Part shown: positions 26,643 to 35,573 of the stretch, in pieces
Numbering within the stretch: position 1 is the first letter of the stretch
Layout of the letters: every line of letters begins with the position of its first letter
Assembly: GCA_965223095.1 (NCBI GenBank)
Contig: OZ244979.1
Span: 1,984,001 to 2,048,000, forward strand
Origin: J054 sp965223095
Lineage (GTDB): Bacteria; Pseudomonadota; Gammaproteobacteria; Steroidobacterales; GCA-2729495
Direction of reading: 5' to 3'
Length of the DNA stretch: 64,000 nucleotides
Position numbers and translations under genes: made by a program
Notes under the pieces: generated by a model
Told to the model about the DNA's origin: nothing
Databases searched by the model: none
Seen by the model: the letters and a program-made list of their open reading frames with translations, nothing else

Positions 26643-27878
26643 ATGAACCTTGACTCAAAGCAGGTAACAACGGGGCGACGGCGGCTAGGCTCCTTAGCGG
26701 TGTCGGCGGGCTTAATCCTTGCTATCGCAGCCACGGTGTATTTGATTTTCATTACCCGACCGCAAGTCGAGCCATTACACAACTCCGAGAAAATATGGCG
26801 CGTCGATGCCCAGCGTATTCAGCATCGCAGTATCCAGCCGGAGCTTAGGCTCATGGGCATGGTTGTTGCGCAACGCGCGAGTGAAATACGTGCGCTTGTT
26901 AACGGGGTTGTGACGGAAGTTGGCGAGAATCTAAAGCCCGGTGGCGAAGTGTCCAAGGGCGAGCTGTTGGTGGCCGTCGATGTCTTTGAGTATCGAACAA
27001 CGCTCCAAGAACAAGAAGCGGGGTTGCGGGAGTCACTGGCCCGAGAGAAGTTTTTGCTTAGTCGACATCGCCGCTTGTCTGAGTTGGCAGAGCATAACCT
27101 GGTGTCGCCGGCAGCGATAGACGAGTCAGTTGCCGATGTTGCCGGGCAACGGGCCGCCGTTGAGCAGCACCGCTTACGTATTCGGCGTATTCGGCGCGAC
27201 ATTAGGAATTCGCGGCTTGCGTCTCCTTTCCAGGGCTTGGTCGAGTCGCCGTCGGCTCAGATTGGCAAGCGTTTAAGTGTCGGGGACCCCATCGCGACCT
27301 TGATCGATCAGGCGAGTCTTGAAGTGCGTTTTTCCCTCTCTAAAACCCAATTCGGCAGCTTGCTGGCCGATGAGGCGCCTTTTATTGGTCGCCGGGTACA
27401 GATTGACTGGCGGCTCGGCGATGAGCTTGTGTCTTATCCGGCGACTATCGACCGTTTGGGTTCTAAGATTAATAGCCATATCAATGGCGTCGACGTTTTT
27501 GCCGTCATCGATAAACCAATGCGTAAGAGTCGTTTGCGCAGCGGAGCTCTAGTGCAAGTACGTTTACCGGGGCGGCGTTACGCCGGCGTATTTGCAATTC
27601 CGGAGCAAGCGCTCCTCGGTGCGGACAAAGTTCGCATCATTAGGGATCATCGGGTTTACTCGACAAGCATCGAGGTTGTCGGCAGCTATCAGTCCATGCT
27701 GTTGGCACGGGGCTTTAGTGGTGGGCCGGTGGCAGATGGCACGGTCGTGGTCACGACGGCAAGCCAAGAAATTCTTGATGGCGCACAAGTAACTGTCGTC
27801 AAGCTCACGCACGACGGCCAAGACCTTGCCCGTGACAAAGAGCCAGGCGGCAAGCTCGCTTTTCAACAAGTCCATTGA
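26643..27878 (+). CDS. RND efflux periplasmic adaptor (HlyD/MFP family)
   Basis: A 411-residue protein with an N-terminal membrane anchor (SAGLILAIAATVYLIFI, no lipobox), then a biotinyl-lipoyl-like half (RALVNGVVTEVGENLKPGGEVSKGELL), a coiled-coil hairpin (~120-195, rich in Arg/Glu/Leu), the second lipoyl half (SRLASPFQGLVESPSAQIGKRLSVGDP) and a beta-barrel and proximal domain. This is the layout of adaptors that join an RND pump to an outer-membrane channel. The RND pump gene follows after 22 bases. No TolC-like gene is present, so an outer-membrane partner must come from elsewhere. Confidence 0.9.
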   Translation: MNLDSKQVTTGRRRLGSLAVSAGLILAIAATVYLIFITRPQVEPLHNSEKIWRVDAQRIQHRSIQPELRLMGMVVAQRASEIRALVNGVVTEVGENLKPGGEVSKGELLVAVDVFEYRTTLQEQEAGLRESLAREKFLLSRHRRLSELAEHNLVSPAAIDESVADVAGQRAAVEQHRLRIRRIRRDIRNSRLASPFQGLVESPSAQIGKRLSVGDPIATLIDQASLEVRFSLSKTQFGSLLADEAPFIGRRVQIDWRLGDELVSYPATIDRLGSKINSHINGVDVFAVIDKPMRKSRLRSGALVQVRLPGRRYAGVFAIPEQALLGADKVRIIRDHRVYSTSIEVVGSYQSMLLARGFSGGPVADGTVVVTTASQEILDGAQVTVVKLTHDGQDLARDKEPGGKLAFQQVH

Positions 27879-27900
27879 AAAACGCGAGATCGAAATTCTT

Positions 27901-30900
27901 ATGCGTCCGGTAGATGAATTGAGCAGTTACTCAGGCCCCATTGAGTATTTTTTGCTGCACAAAAATGCCGCCAACTTGCTGTTGCTGCTAATGACTCTCA
28001 GTGGCCTTTACGGGGCTTCGCAGCTGAGTCATCAGTCCATGCCTGATTCCGATATCCATGCGATCACAGTGCAAATACCCTGGCCGGGCGCCAGTCCGGA
28101 AGATGTTGAGAGGGGCTTGCTCCTTGAGGTCGAGCGTGAGCTGCGCTTTGTCGATAAGCTTCGCCAGCTCAATTCATTTGCATACGAAGGCGGTGCGCTG
28201 ATCAGCATTGAGTTTAGCTTTGATGCGTCTATGCCAAAAGCGCTATCGGACGTTCAAGCCGCAATGAGTAGAGTGATTACGCTTCCGGAGGATGCCGAAA
28301 GCCCGATCATCAGCCAGCCCTTGTTTCGCGATACTGTCGTCAGTCTCGAAATGCATGGGCCGTATTCCGAAGCGAGCCTAAAGAGATTTGCCAGAGATTT
28401 CCGTGACCGGCTGCAGCGGGAGAACGTTAAGCAAATAGAAATTATCGGTGTGAGGCATCGCGAGATGCTGGTTGGCGTTTCCGATTCGCTGTTACGCCAG
28501 CTTGGGATGTCGATTCACGAAATTGCTAATAAAATCGGCCTGCATAGCGTTAGTCGGCCTGCGGGTAGCGAAACTGCATCGGGGTATTCAAAGTCCATTC
28601 GGCCAACGGCCCTCGCGCAATCTGTTGAGTCTTTATCGGCGATAGAGATTCGTTCCTTTGATTCTGGCGAAAAAATTTTTCTCGGCGATATAGCGCGGGT
28701 TGAACGGCGGTATGTGGAGCAGCAAGCATTCCGTCGGGTCGGCGATGCGCCGTCCGTTCTTATCAAGGTCTATCGCGGCCGTGGCGAGGACTCCATCGCG
28801 GTCATGCGCAAAGTTCAGAAGTTCTTAGACGACTATCGACTTGATTCGCCCAAGCAACTACAGATCAGCATCCATAACGATGCGGCGGCCGTGGTAAAGG
28901 ACCGCCTGGAGATGCTTGCCCTAAACGGTGTCTATGGCCTTTTGATTGTGCTGTTGCTGTTGTTTATTTTTTTGCCGAAGCATTTTTCCACCTGGGTTGC
29001 CGTCGGAATCCCCGTGTCGCTCATGGCCAGCTTGGGGATTATGCAAGCGCTAGGCATGTCGCTAAACATCGTGAGCATTTTTGCCTTGATCATGGGTATA
29101 GGAATCATTGTCGATGATGCCATTGTGGTTAGTGAAAAAGCGGCGGATTTATATCGGCAGGGGCATTCAGCGGCCGAATCAGTGATCAGGGCGGCGAATT
29201 CGATGTTCGTGCCGGTGCTCGCAGCCTCCGTGACGACCATTGCGGCATTTCTTCCTATGCTGTTGATTGACGGAAGTTTTGGTCAAATACAAGCTGACTT
29301 GCCGAAAACTATCATCGCGGTGGTGATCGCGAGTCTGATTGAGTGCTTTTTCATCCTCCCCGCGCATCTGTTGATGGCACTAACAGCGCATCCGAAAACG
29401 CAACAGAGCTCCTGGCGCGATCGTCTCGACGCAGTGATTGATCGGTTTTGTGCGCATCGATTTACTCAATTTGTGCGCTTTTGTATTCAGTATAGAAGTT
29501 ACCTTGTCATTTCCGCCACGGGCACGCTGCTTGTTTCGGTGTCCTTGTTGGTCTTTGGTCAGATTGGTTTCGACTTTTTCCCAAGGCTTGAAAGCAATAT
29601 TGTGTATGCGGATATCACGCTACACCCAGGGGCGCCCCGCGCAAAAACCGTTGCGATGCTTGGTGAACTAGAGCGAGCAGCTAGGGCCGTTGAACATCAG
29701 CTATCTAAAGATTCAGGCGGGTTAATCGCGTTCTCTGTGGCGTCAATTGGTGAGCCGGCCAATACCAAATCCGCGGAACCCGGTATCGGCGGCGATCAAA
29801 TTGGCGGTTTGACTGTGGAGCTCGTCGGGCCCGAGGCACGCGGTATCCGAACTCAGGATTTTATCGCAGCTTGGTATGCGGAAACAAAGCTCCCAGCTGG
29901 GGTCGCCAAGCTACAGATCGTTCAGCATGAGAGCGGGCCAGCGGGAAGGGATTTGGATATCCGCGTTTCTGGCGCAGACCTGCAAACCATGAAGCGTGCC
30001 GCCCTCGCGCTTCGGCGAGAACTGGCCTCCTTGCCCGGTGTATCAATGCTTGAAGACAATTGGCCTTACGGTAAGCGGCAGCTACTGCTAAAGGTTTCGG
30101 CTGAGGGTAAGGCCTTGGGTTTTACCACGGAATCGCTTGCAGGGGCCGTGCGTGATGCCTACGAAGGCGCTATTGCCAGCCGCTTTAGCGAAGGCGAAGA
30201 AGAAGTCGTGGTACGCGTTAAATTGGCACCGCGGGAGGCTGACAAGTTGCCGGTTCGCGAGCTGATGTTGCCGACCCCTGACGGGAGTGCTTACGTTTAT
30301 CTGGCCGACGTCGCGAACATATCCTCCCAACAAGGTTTTTCCCGTATCGCCAGAACCAATGGTGTGCGCCAGATCGCGGTATTCGGCTCAGTAGACCCGG
30401 GTATTACTTCGTCGGGCGCGATCCTTGAGAAGTTTTGGCGTGACATCGCACCCCCGATTCGCAGTCGGTATGGCGTCGAATTCAACTTAATGGGGGAGGC
30501 CAGCGAACAAGATGAGGCTTTTGCCGGCGTTATAGCGGGCACCTTCGTATTAATGGCGCTGATTTACATTGTGCTTGCGTGGGTCTTGCGCAGTTACGCT
30601 CAGCCCCTGGTGATTCTATCGATTATTCCGTTCGCGCTAATTGGCGTGGTATTCGGTCATTGGCTAGTGCGCGTGAATCTGTGCATGTTCAGCATAATCG
30701 GCATGCTTGGGCTAGCAGGCATTGTCGTGAATGACGCCATAATTTTGGTCAGCACAATCCAGCATAAGCTGCGGGAAACACTAAGCAAGCAGGAGGCCAT
30801 TTTATCCGGTACTAGAGAACGCTTACGTCCAGTAATGTTAACCAGCTTAACCACTGTCGGCGGTTTGTTGCCCATTCTGTTGGAACGCTCCGCAGAAGCT

Positions 30901-31077
30901 CAGTTGATTCAGCCTGTGGCAATCACCATGGTATTTGGTCTGGCTGTGTCGACGATTCTAATCCTTGGGTTAATTCCAGCCCTGTTGTCCATTTATTTTG
31001 ACTTTCGTGCCAAGTTAGACCTTGAGACTGTCGCTGAGCAGTGTGTCGCTGTTAAAACCAGTGTGCTCTCGGCCTAG
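27901..31077 (+). CDS. RND-family efflux pump, inner-membrane subunit
   Basis: A 1058-residue protein of the AcrB/HAE1 superfamily with the twelve-helix, two-loop plan. Helix 4 contains MGIGIIVDDAIVVSEKA, where the adjacent aspartates carry the proton relay; helix 10 has GLAGIVVNDAIILV. The periplasmic loops start WPGASPEDVERGLLLEVERELR and IVYADITLHPGAP. ATG 27901 is used because it begins just before the first helix segment (NLLLLLMTLSGLYGASQL); the frame extends upstream into the adaptor gene. Sequence resembles the metabolite-type (MdtB/OqxB-like, shorter loops) branch more than the heavy-metal one. Located in an operon with oxygenases, it probably exports a hydrophobic product or intermediate made by them. 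Confidence 0.92.
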   Translation: MRPVDELSSYSGPIEYFLLHKNAANLLLLLMTLSGLYGASQLSHQSMPDSDIHAITVQIPWPGASPEDVERGLLLEVERELRFVDKLRQLNSFAYEGGALISIEFSFDASMPKALSDVQAAMSRVITLPEDAESPIISQPLFRDTVVSLEMHGPYSEASLKRFARDFRDRLQRENVKQIEIIGVRHREMLVGVSDSLLRQLGMSIHEIANKIGLHSVSRPAGSETASGYSKSIRPTALAQSVESLSAIEIRSFDSGEKIFLGDIARVERRYVEQQAFRRVGDAPSVLIKVYRGRGEDSIAVMRKVQKFLDDYRLDSPKQLQISIHNDAAAVVKDRLEMLALNGVYGLLIVLLLLFIFLPKHFSTWVAVGIPVSLMASLGIMQALGMSLNIVSIFALIMGIGIIVDDAIVVSEKAADLYRQGHSAAESVIRAANSMFVPVLAASVTTIAAFLPMLLIDGSFGQIQADLPKTIIAVVIASLIECFFILPAHLLMALTAHPKTQQSSWRDRLDAVIDRFCAHRFTQFVRFCIQYRSYLVISATGTLLVSVSLLVFGQIGFDFFPRLESNIVYADITLHPGAPRAKTVAMLGELERAARAVEHQLSKDSGGLIAFSVASIGEPANTKSAEPGIGGDQIGGLTVELVGPEARGIRTQDFIAAWYAETKLPAGVAKLQIVQHESGPAGRDLDIRVSGADLQTMKRAALALRRELASLPGVSMLEDNWPYGKRQLLLKVSAEGKALGFTTESLAGAVRDAYEGAIASRFSEGEEEVVVRVKLAPREADKLPVRELMLPTPDGSAYVYLADVANISSQQGFSRIARTNGVRQIAVFGSVDPGITSSGAILEKFWRDIAPPIRSRYGVEFNLMGEASEQDEAFAGVIAGTFVLMALIYIVLAWVLRSYAQPLVILSIIPFALIGVVFGHWLVRVNLCMFSIIGMLGLAGIVVNDAIILVSTIQHKLRETLSKQEAILSGTRERLRPVMLTSLTTVGGLLPILLERSAEAQLIQPVAITMVFGLAVSTILILGLIPALLSIYFDFRAKLDLETVAEQCVAVKTSVLSA

Positions 31078-31108
31078 CGTGGTTCTGCGCATTAGGAGTT
31101 AGTACGCC

Positions 31109-32128
31109 ATGCTATTTATTGCCCCTGTGATATTTGAAGAGCTTTGTTCATTAGAAAGCGGCCGTCAGCTTCGAAACATCGGTCATTGGTTTATTGTAGG
31201 TAGTTCAAATGAGGTGCGGAAAAAGCCCGTGGCCAAAAAGCGATTCGGGATGCCACTGGTGTTTTGGCGTGACCATGAGGGTAAGCTGATCTGTATGCCG
31301 GATAAATGTCCACATCGCGGGGCCGCGTTGTCATTCGGCAAGATTGTCAACGATTGTATCGTTTGCCCGTATCACAGCTTCGGTTTTAGCGCTGAGGGTG
31401 CTTGCACTAGCATACCCACCGACACAGCGGTTTCGGCTTCGCGCCTTAGCGTAAAAACTTACCCTGTTGCTGAGTCTAACGGTTGGATCTGGCTTTGGCG
31501 GGGCGAGGATTCGCCCAATTTGCCCCGACCGCCGACGCTCGGCGAGCTCAGCGAGTACAAGCGTTACAGTGAGACGCAGGTATCCTGGCCCACCCACCAT
31601 ACGCGTGCCATGGAGGCGTTAATTGATCTGTCCCATGTGCCCACCGTGCACTCCAAAACCCTGGCGAGGGTTACGGCCCCATCGCCATTCGATAACATCA
31701 AGCTTGAAGAGCGCGCGGACGGCTTCAAAGCCTATAACGAAGAGGATCCTACGGGAAACTACTTCATCATTAAGTATCCCAACCTGTGGCTAAATTGGTG
31801 TCTGCCCGATATTTTTGTAGTTCAAGCGCCGGTGTGTGTCGATGATCAGCAGACGATTATTTATTCGCGTACTTACTTCAGAAAACCGATTCTGCCGTTG
31901 ACCTCTTTGCTAAAGCTAGGCTATATGCTGGGTAGTAAGCATATTCTGCGACAGGATATGCGGGTGGTGAAAACACAGCAGCCCGCCAATGTGGATGATG
32001 TTACCTCTGAACGCCTGTTACCCAGCGATAAACCGGTATTGGCATATCGACGCCTTCGTCGTAGAGCGATGATGACAAAAGAGATAGATGAAGCCTCGTC
32101 AGAAGAACATTCTGAAATTTTTTCCTAA
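31109..32128 (+). CDS. Rieske non-haem iron oxygenase, last in operon
   Basis: A 339-residue oxygenase preceded by a good ribosome site (AGGAGTT). The Rieske ligands are C67-x-H69 (KCPHR) and C86-x2-H89; the usual H-G-W after the last ligand is H-S-F here. The catalytic iron ligands are D173-x2-H176-x4-H181 (DLSHVPTVH). It is shorter and clearly different from the Rieske protein at 24514, so the operon encodes two distinct oxidation steps. No ferredoxin or reductase gene accompanies it. The C-terminus is basic (YRRLRRRAMM). Confidence 0.85.
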   Translation: MLFIAPVIFEELCSLESGRQLRNIGHWFIVGSSNEVRKKPVAKKRFGMPLVFWRDHEGKLICMPDKCPHRGAALSFGKIVNDCIVCPYHSFGFSAEGACTSIPTDTAVSASRLSVKTYPVAESNGWIWLWRGEDSPNLPRPPTLGELSEYKRYSETQVSWPTHHTRAMEALIDLSHVPTVHSKTLARVTAPSPFDNIKLEERADGFKAYNEEDPTGNYFIIKYPNLWLNWCLPDIFVVQAPVCVDDQQTIIYSRTYFRKPILPLTSLLKLGYMLGSKHILRQDMRVVKTQQPANVDDVTSERLLPSDKPVLAYRRLRRRAMMTKEIDEASSEEHSEIFS

Positions 32129-32239
32129 GCTGATGCCTTGCCATTGGGCTATTGTTTACTGGTTTCTAACGAACTTCATGATGTGCTGGTGTTTGCCAAT
32201 ACCGCGGAACGTTTGCCGGGGATTACGCGGCTGCCTACG

Positions 32240-33640
32240 CTAACCACGCGTTTTGTGCACTCGGCTTGCCTGCCTTGATTGGTTCTTGCCCATTGAGAAC
32301 CAGTCGATCGTTCGTGTAAAGAACATGAGGGTGGCGAGTGCCACTACGACCAAGGTCGTGCCTGCCAGCAGGGCAAGGCTCTCTAGGTGCAGAACTGTGT
32401 ATAGATAGCAGTACAAGGCGGTCAATAGGCAGCATAAGAGCGTCGCGCGGTGGATGCTCTTTAGGGCGGCGCTGGAGTACATAAAAGCCATGGCGAGTAC
32501 ACAGCAAGCGGAGATCAGATAGGACCAAAAAAATCCGAGATGTTCCGACAGTGCGACTAGCAATAAGCAAAATACGGCTAAGGCGAGGCCGATTAAAAAG
32601 TATTGAATTGGGTGAACCGGACTAAAGTACAGAATATCCAGCAGCCAAATGCAGGCAAAGCTTAGAACAAGAAATAAACTGGCGTACTTTATGCTGCGCT
32701 CGACCATCCGATAATTGTCGACGAGGCTCAGTAACCTTATGCCGAAGCTGGATAGCGCGGGCTGTTCCGAGCCGCCGCTGCTTAGCCATTGTTGCGGGAA
32801 ACTGCGGCTTAAATAGGGTATTTCCCAGCGGGCCGAAAATCCCGACTCGTCAATGGCATGTTTGATGGGTAGCCAGTCGCCGATAAAACTTGGATCGGGC
32901 CAGTTCGAACGCAGCTCGACTTTGGTTGCTTTGCCCACCGGCACGATATCCAGACCGCTACTGCCGTTGATTTTGATATCGAAATCAAAGTCGAGCTTGT
33001 TCTGGGTCTTTGACAGGTCAATGCTAACGACTAAATCGTTGCGGCTTACCTCCTTGCCGTCCGGCGCCGGTTCGAACAGTAGTTCCTCGCCGTTCCAGGC
33101 TAGGGCCGACACTTCTTGTAGTGAAGTGGGCGATGAAACCTTGAAGGCAAAGTAGGCATCCTCCCAGCGTGCGCGACCCTTAGCTGAGTTGAGCAAACCC
33201 AAAGCGGGTCGCTCGAAGTGGCCACTGATTTCGGTCTGAACTGTATAGACGGGTATATCAAAAATGCCTCGATGCCGTGTCTGTGACTCTACATTGCCGG
33301 TCACATTCATTGTAGCGGGCAGGAACACGGCAAAGCGCGTTATTTCTCGACTGGATACAGTGAATTGGCCCAGGCCGTTGGCCTTACTCTCTTCAACGGT
33401 TTCAACGATTGGCACCACCAATCTAGGTCCGAACAGGATTTGATGCCCACCCCAGGCGCTGGCCACCGAATGCATAGCCTCGGCGCGTCCGCCAATTCGT
33501 TCCGCAACCACACCGCCAATCTGTAATAGCGGTACCTGCAGCAGAAGAAACGTAATACCGATCCAGAATAGTCTTCCGAATTCCGAGTTCATCAGGCCGT
33601 TGCCCAATTTCCGTTGAATGGTTTCTGGTGTAGTTGACAT
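32240..33640 (-). CDS. CreD-family inner-membrane protein
   Basis: A 466-residue protein with one N-terminal helix (~24-44), a large periplasmic domain (~45-305) and five or six C-terminal helices. The segment GGRAEAM, FGPRLVVPI, LPATMNVTGNV and the start of the membrane part (VDNYRMVERSIKYASLFL, FSPVHPIQYFLIGLALA) are CreD marks. CreD (Cet) is induced by the CreBC two-component system in enterics, affects envelope integrity and colicin E2 tolerance, and its biochemical role is unknown. No CreBC genes are adjacent. It is convergent with the Rieske/RND operon. Confidence 0.9.
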   Translation of the reverse strand: MSTTPETIQRKLGNGLMNSEFGRLFWIGITFLLLQVPLLQIGGVVAERIGGRAEAMHSVASAWGGHQILFGPRLVVPIVETVEESKANGLGQFTVSSREITRFAVFLPATMNVTGNVESQTRHRGIFDIPVYTVQTEISGHFERPALGLLNSAKGRARWEDAYFAFKVSSPTSLQEVSALAWNGEELLFEPAPDGKEVSRNDLVVSIDLSKTQNKLDFDFDIKINGSSGLDIVPVGKATKVELRSNWPDPSFIGDWLPIKHAIDESGFSARWEIPYLSRSFPQQWLSSGGSEQPALSSFGIRLLSLVDNYRMVERSIKYASLFLVLSFACIWLLDILYFSPVHPIQYFLIGLALAVFCLLLVALSEHLGFFWSYLISACCVLAMAFMYSSAALKSIHRATLLCCLLTALYCYLYTVLHLESLALLAGTTLVVVALATLMFFTRTIDWFSMGKNQSRQASRVHKTRG

Positions 33641-34191
33641 ATGCGGCTGGTTTGGTGTCTGACTTTAGTATCGTTCGAGTCAGCGCCGTGCTCGGCTTGC
33701 GTATCTGCCTGATATTTCAACCTGAATCTTAGGCGGTTGCGCCTAATGCAGATATTTCGAACAAATGAATAATTGTTAATGAGCGGCCGGTTTTTTGGTC
33801 TGGTCCAGCTTTTAAGAACTGTATAAGTTGAAAGAGTGATGGGTTTGTATTGCCGTTGTGTCATGGGGTTTTTATATAGTGAGTCCGATTGGTTCCAGTG
33901 GAACGAACTAATGATATGAGGCAGTTAGCAATGCATATCGAGCTTATCCCGCGAGGAACCCGCTGTGGGTTGTTGATTTCGAATGAAGGTCTCCGCGAGG
34001 CCTGCTTAGCTGGTTCGGCATTTCTGCGTGCCCAATCGATAGCCGCTTTGCTTGGATGCTGTGAAATTGTTACCCAGGCCTGTATCTTTTGGTTTCAAAT
34101 CCGCCCGCGAAGGATTTCAAGGGTGTCCTTTCGAAAAGCTCATCTAGCGGCCGATGAGGGTTTTCTCTAATAGAAATGCAGGGATGAATTC
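33641..34191. other. Intergenic region between CreD and PPK2 genes
   Basis: About 550 bases containing both promoters. A hairpin GTTCC-AGT-GGAAC lies near 33892-33904. A 93-codon plus-strand frame (33889-34170, TTG start) resembles no known protein and lacks a clear ribosome site, so it is not called. AT-rich stretches lie near 33725-33790, consistent with the CreD promoter. Confidence 0.4.
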
Positions 34192-34998
34192 ATGATTGAC
34201 CTTAAACAATATCGCATCGGGCCCGGGTCGAAACTGAACCTAGGGGCGCGACTATCCAATGATGATGGCGGCCTCGACAAAGGCAGTGGGCGTAAGGCAT
34301 TCAAGCGTTTATCGAAGCGTTTGTCCGAACTTCAAGAGTTGCTGTATGTCACTCAACGGCGTGGCCTATTGGTGGTATTGCAGGCCATGGATGCGGCCGG
34401 TAAGGACAGTACGATTAAATCGGTGTTCGGGCCTATTAATCCCCAAGGCTGTCGCGTACATAGTTTCAAGGCGCCTTCAAAACTGGAGCTAGGCCATGAC
34501 TACCTGTGGCGCATCCATCAGAAGGTGCCGCAGCGAGGCTACATCTCAGTTTTTAACCGGTCGCACTATGAAGATGTGCTGGTTGTGCGGGTCAAGAATT
34601 TGGTGAATGAACCAGTTTGGCGGCGACGCTTTGAACATATCAATCATTTCGAACAGCAGTTAACCGATGAGGGCACGCTGATTGTTAAGTTCTATTTGCA
34701 CATCAGCAAGGAATATCAACGTCAACGCTTGCAACGGCGGCTAGATCGTCCTGATAAGCTTTGGAAATTTAATCCGAAAGATATTGATGAGCGGGCGCGG
34801 TGGGCTGAGTATCGGCAGGCCTATGAAGATTGTCTATCGCGGTGCTCCACGGATGCGGCACCGTGGTATGTGATACCGGCCGAGCGCCGATGGTATCGAG
34901 ACCTGCTAATCGCGCAAGTGTTGGTTGATCTATTGGATGGCCTGCGGATGCGGCATCCGGAGCCGGACTTCGATCCGTCGACGATCCGCTTGGTCTAA
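34192..34998 (+). CDS. ppk2: Polyphosphate kinase 2 family protein
   Basis: A 268-residue P-loop kinase. Walker A is AMDAAGKDSTIK (residues 65-76); NRSHYEDVLVVRV is the Walker B/lid region, and GPINPQGCRVHSFKAPS is the conserved substrate block. PPK2 enzymes use inorganic polyphosphate to phosphorylate AMP, ADP or GDP in the cytoplasm, restoring nucleotide triphosphates or salvaging AMP. The length and FKAPS block fit the short, single-domain enzymes; whether it prefers NMP or NDP cannot be read. ATG 34192 has an AGGGATG ribosome site. It stands alone. A 550-base leader may regulate it. Confidence 0.92.
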   Translation: MIDLKQYRIGPGSKLNLGARLSNDDGGLDKGSGRKAFKRLSKRLSELQELLYVTQRRGLLVVLQAMDAAGKDSTIKSVFGPINPQGCRVHSFKAPSKLELGHDYLWRIHQKVPQRGYISVFNRSHYEDVLVVRVKNLVNEPVWRRRFEHINHFEQQLTDEGTLIVKFYLHISKEYQRQRLQRRLDRPDKLWKFNPKDIDERARWAEYRQAYEDCLSRCSTDAAPWYVIPAERRWYRDLLIAQVLVDLLDGLRMRHPEPDFDPSTIRLV

Positions 34999-35096
34999 AA
35001 AAATCAGTAAAGCCACCGCCCCTTCCTGCATCTAGCCGGCGCTTGGCGCGAGGCAGGCTCGCTTAGTGGTCTTGCTGGCAGAGACCTTCGTCTTTA

Positions 35097-35570
35097 CTAG
35101 CCCCAGCAAGTGTCCGTGCTTGCTTGGGTAAAGCTACCACCGCTGTCGGCGGCCTCCCGTTGCCCGCGTTCATTGACGCGGAAACTCTGGCAGTCGTCGT
35201 CGTCGCTTTGGCGCTCTGCCGGATCGGCAGACGCAACAATGCTGAAACCGGTGGCGTCGCCGTTCGCGATGGTCAAAATGTAGTAGCCGCGTTCACTGGT
35301 TCCGCTGGTGAAGCCCAAGCCCGCCGGTGGCGGGAGTGTTAGCTGCAATTGTGTGGCATAGGTTCCGTTTTGCAGATAAAACCGCTCTTGCGCAGCGGAT
35401 AAGCTCAATAAGGCGGTCTTACCATCGGCACGATTCGAGCGTAGCACGTAGTCGCGATAACTGGGGATTGCTATCGCGAGTAGCACGCTGGCGATCACGA
35501 CGGTGATCATGAGTTCGATCAGCGTAAACCCCCTGAGTTTACTCATCGTTTCTGTATCTTGGTGTTTCAT
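35097..35570 (-). CDS. pilE: Type IV pilin-like protein PilE (minor pilin)
   Basis: A prepilin with a short leader, G-F-T-L-I-E-L cleavage/methylation site (residue ~15 from ATG 35570, or ~7 from ATG 35546), a hydrophobic N-helix (MITVVIASVLLAIAIPSYRDYV) and a globular domain ending with a cysteine pair (CQSF ... DTCWG). Minor pilins of this type prime assembly of the type IV pilus with PilV, PilW, PilX and FimT and are needed for twitching and surface sensing. It is the last gene of the leftward operon, three bases after pilY1. Confidence 0.9.
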   Translation of the reverse strand: MKHQDTETMSKLRGFTLIELMITVVIASVLLAIAIPSYRDYVLRSNRADGKTALLSLSAAQERFYLQNGTYATQLQLTLPPPAGLGFTSGTSERGYYILTIANGDATGFSIVASADPAERQSDDDDCQSFRVNERGQREAADSGGSFTQASTDTCWG

Positions 35571-35573
35571 GGC

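Noticed and set aside
33889..34170. A 93-codon frame before PPK2
   Set aside because: TTG start, no ribosome site, no recognised protein; noted in the gap entry only.
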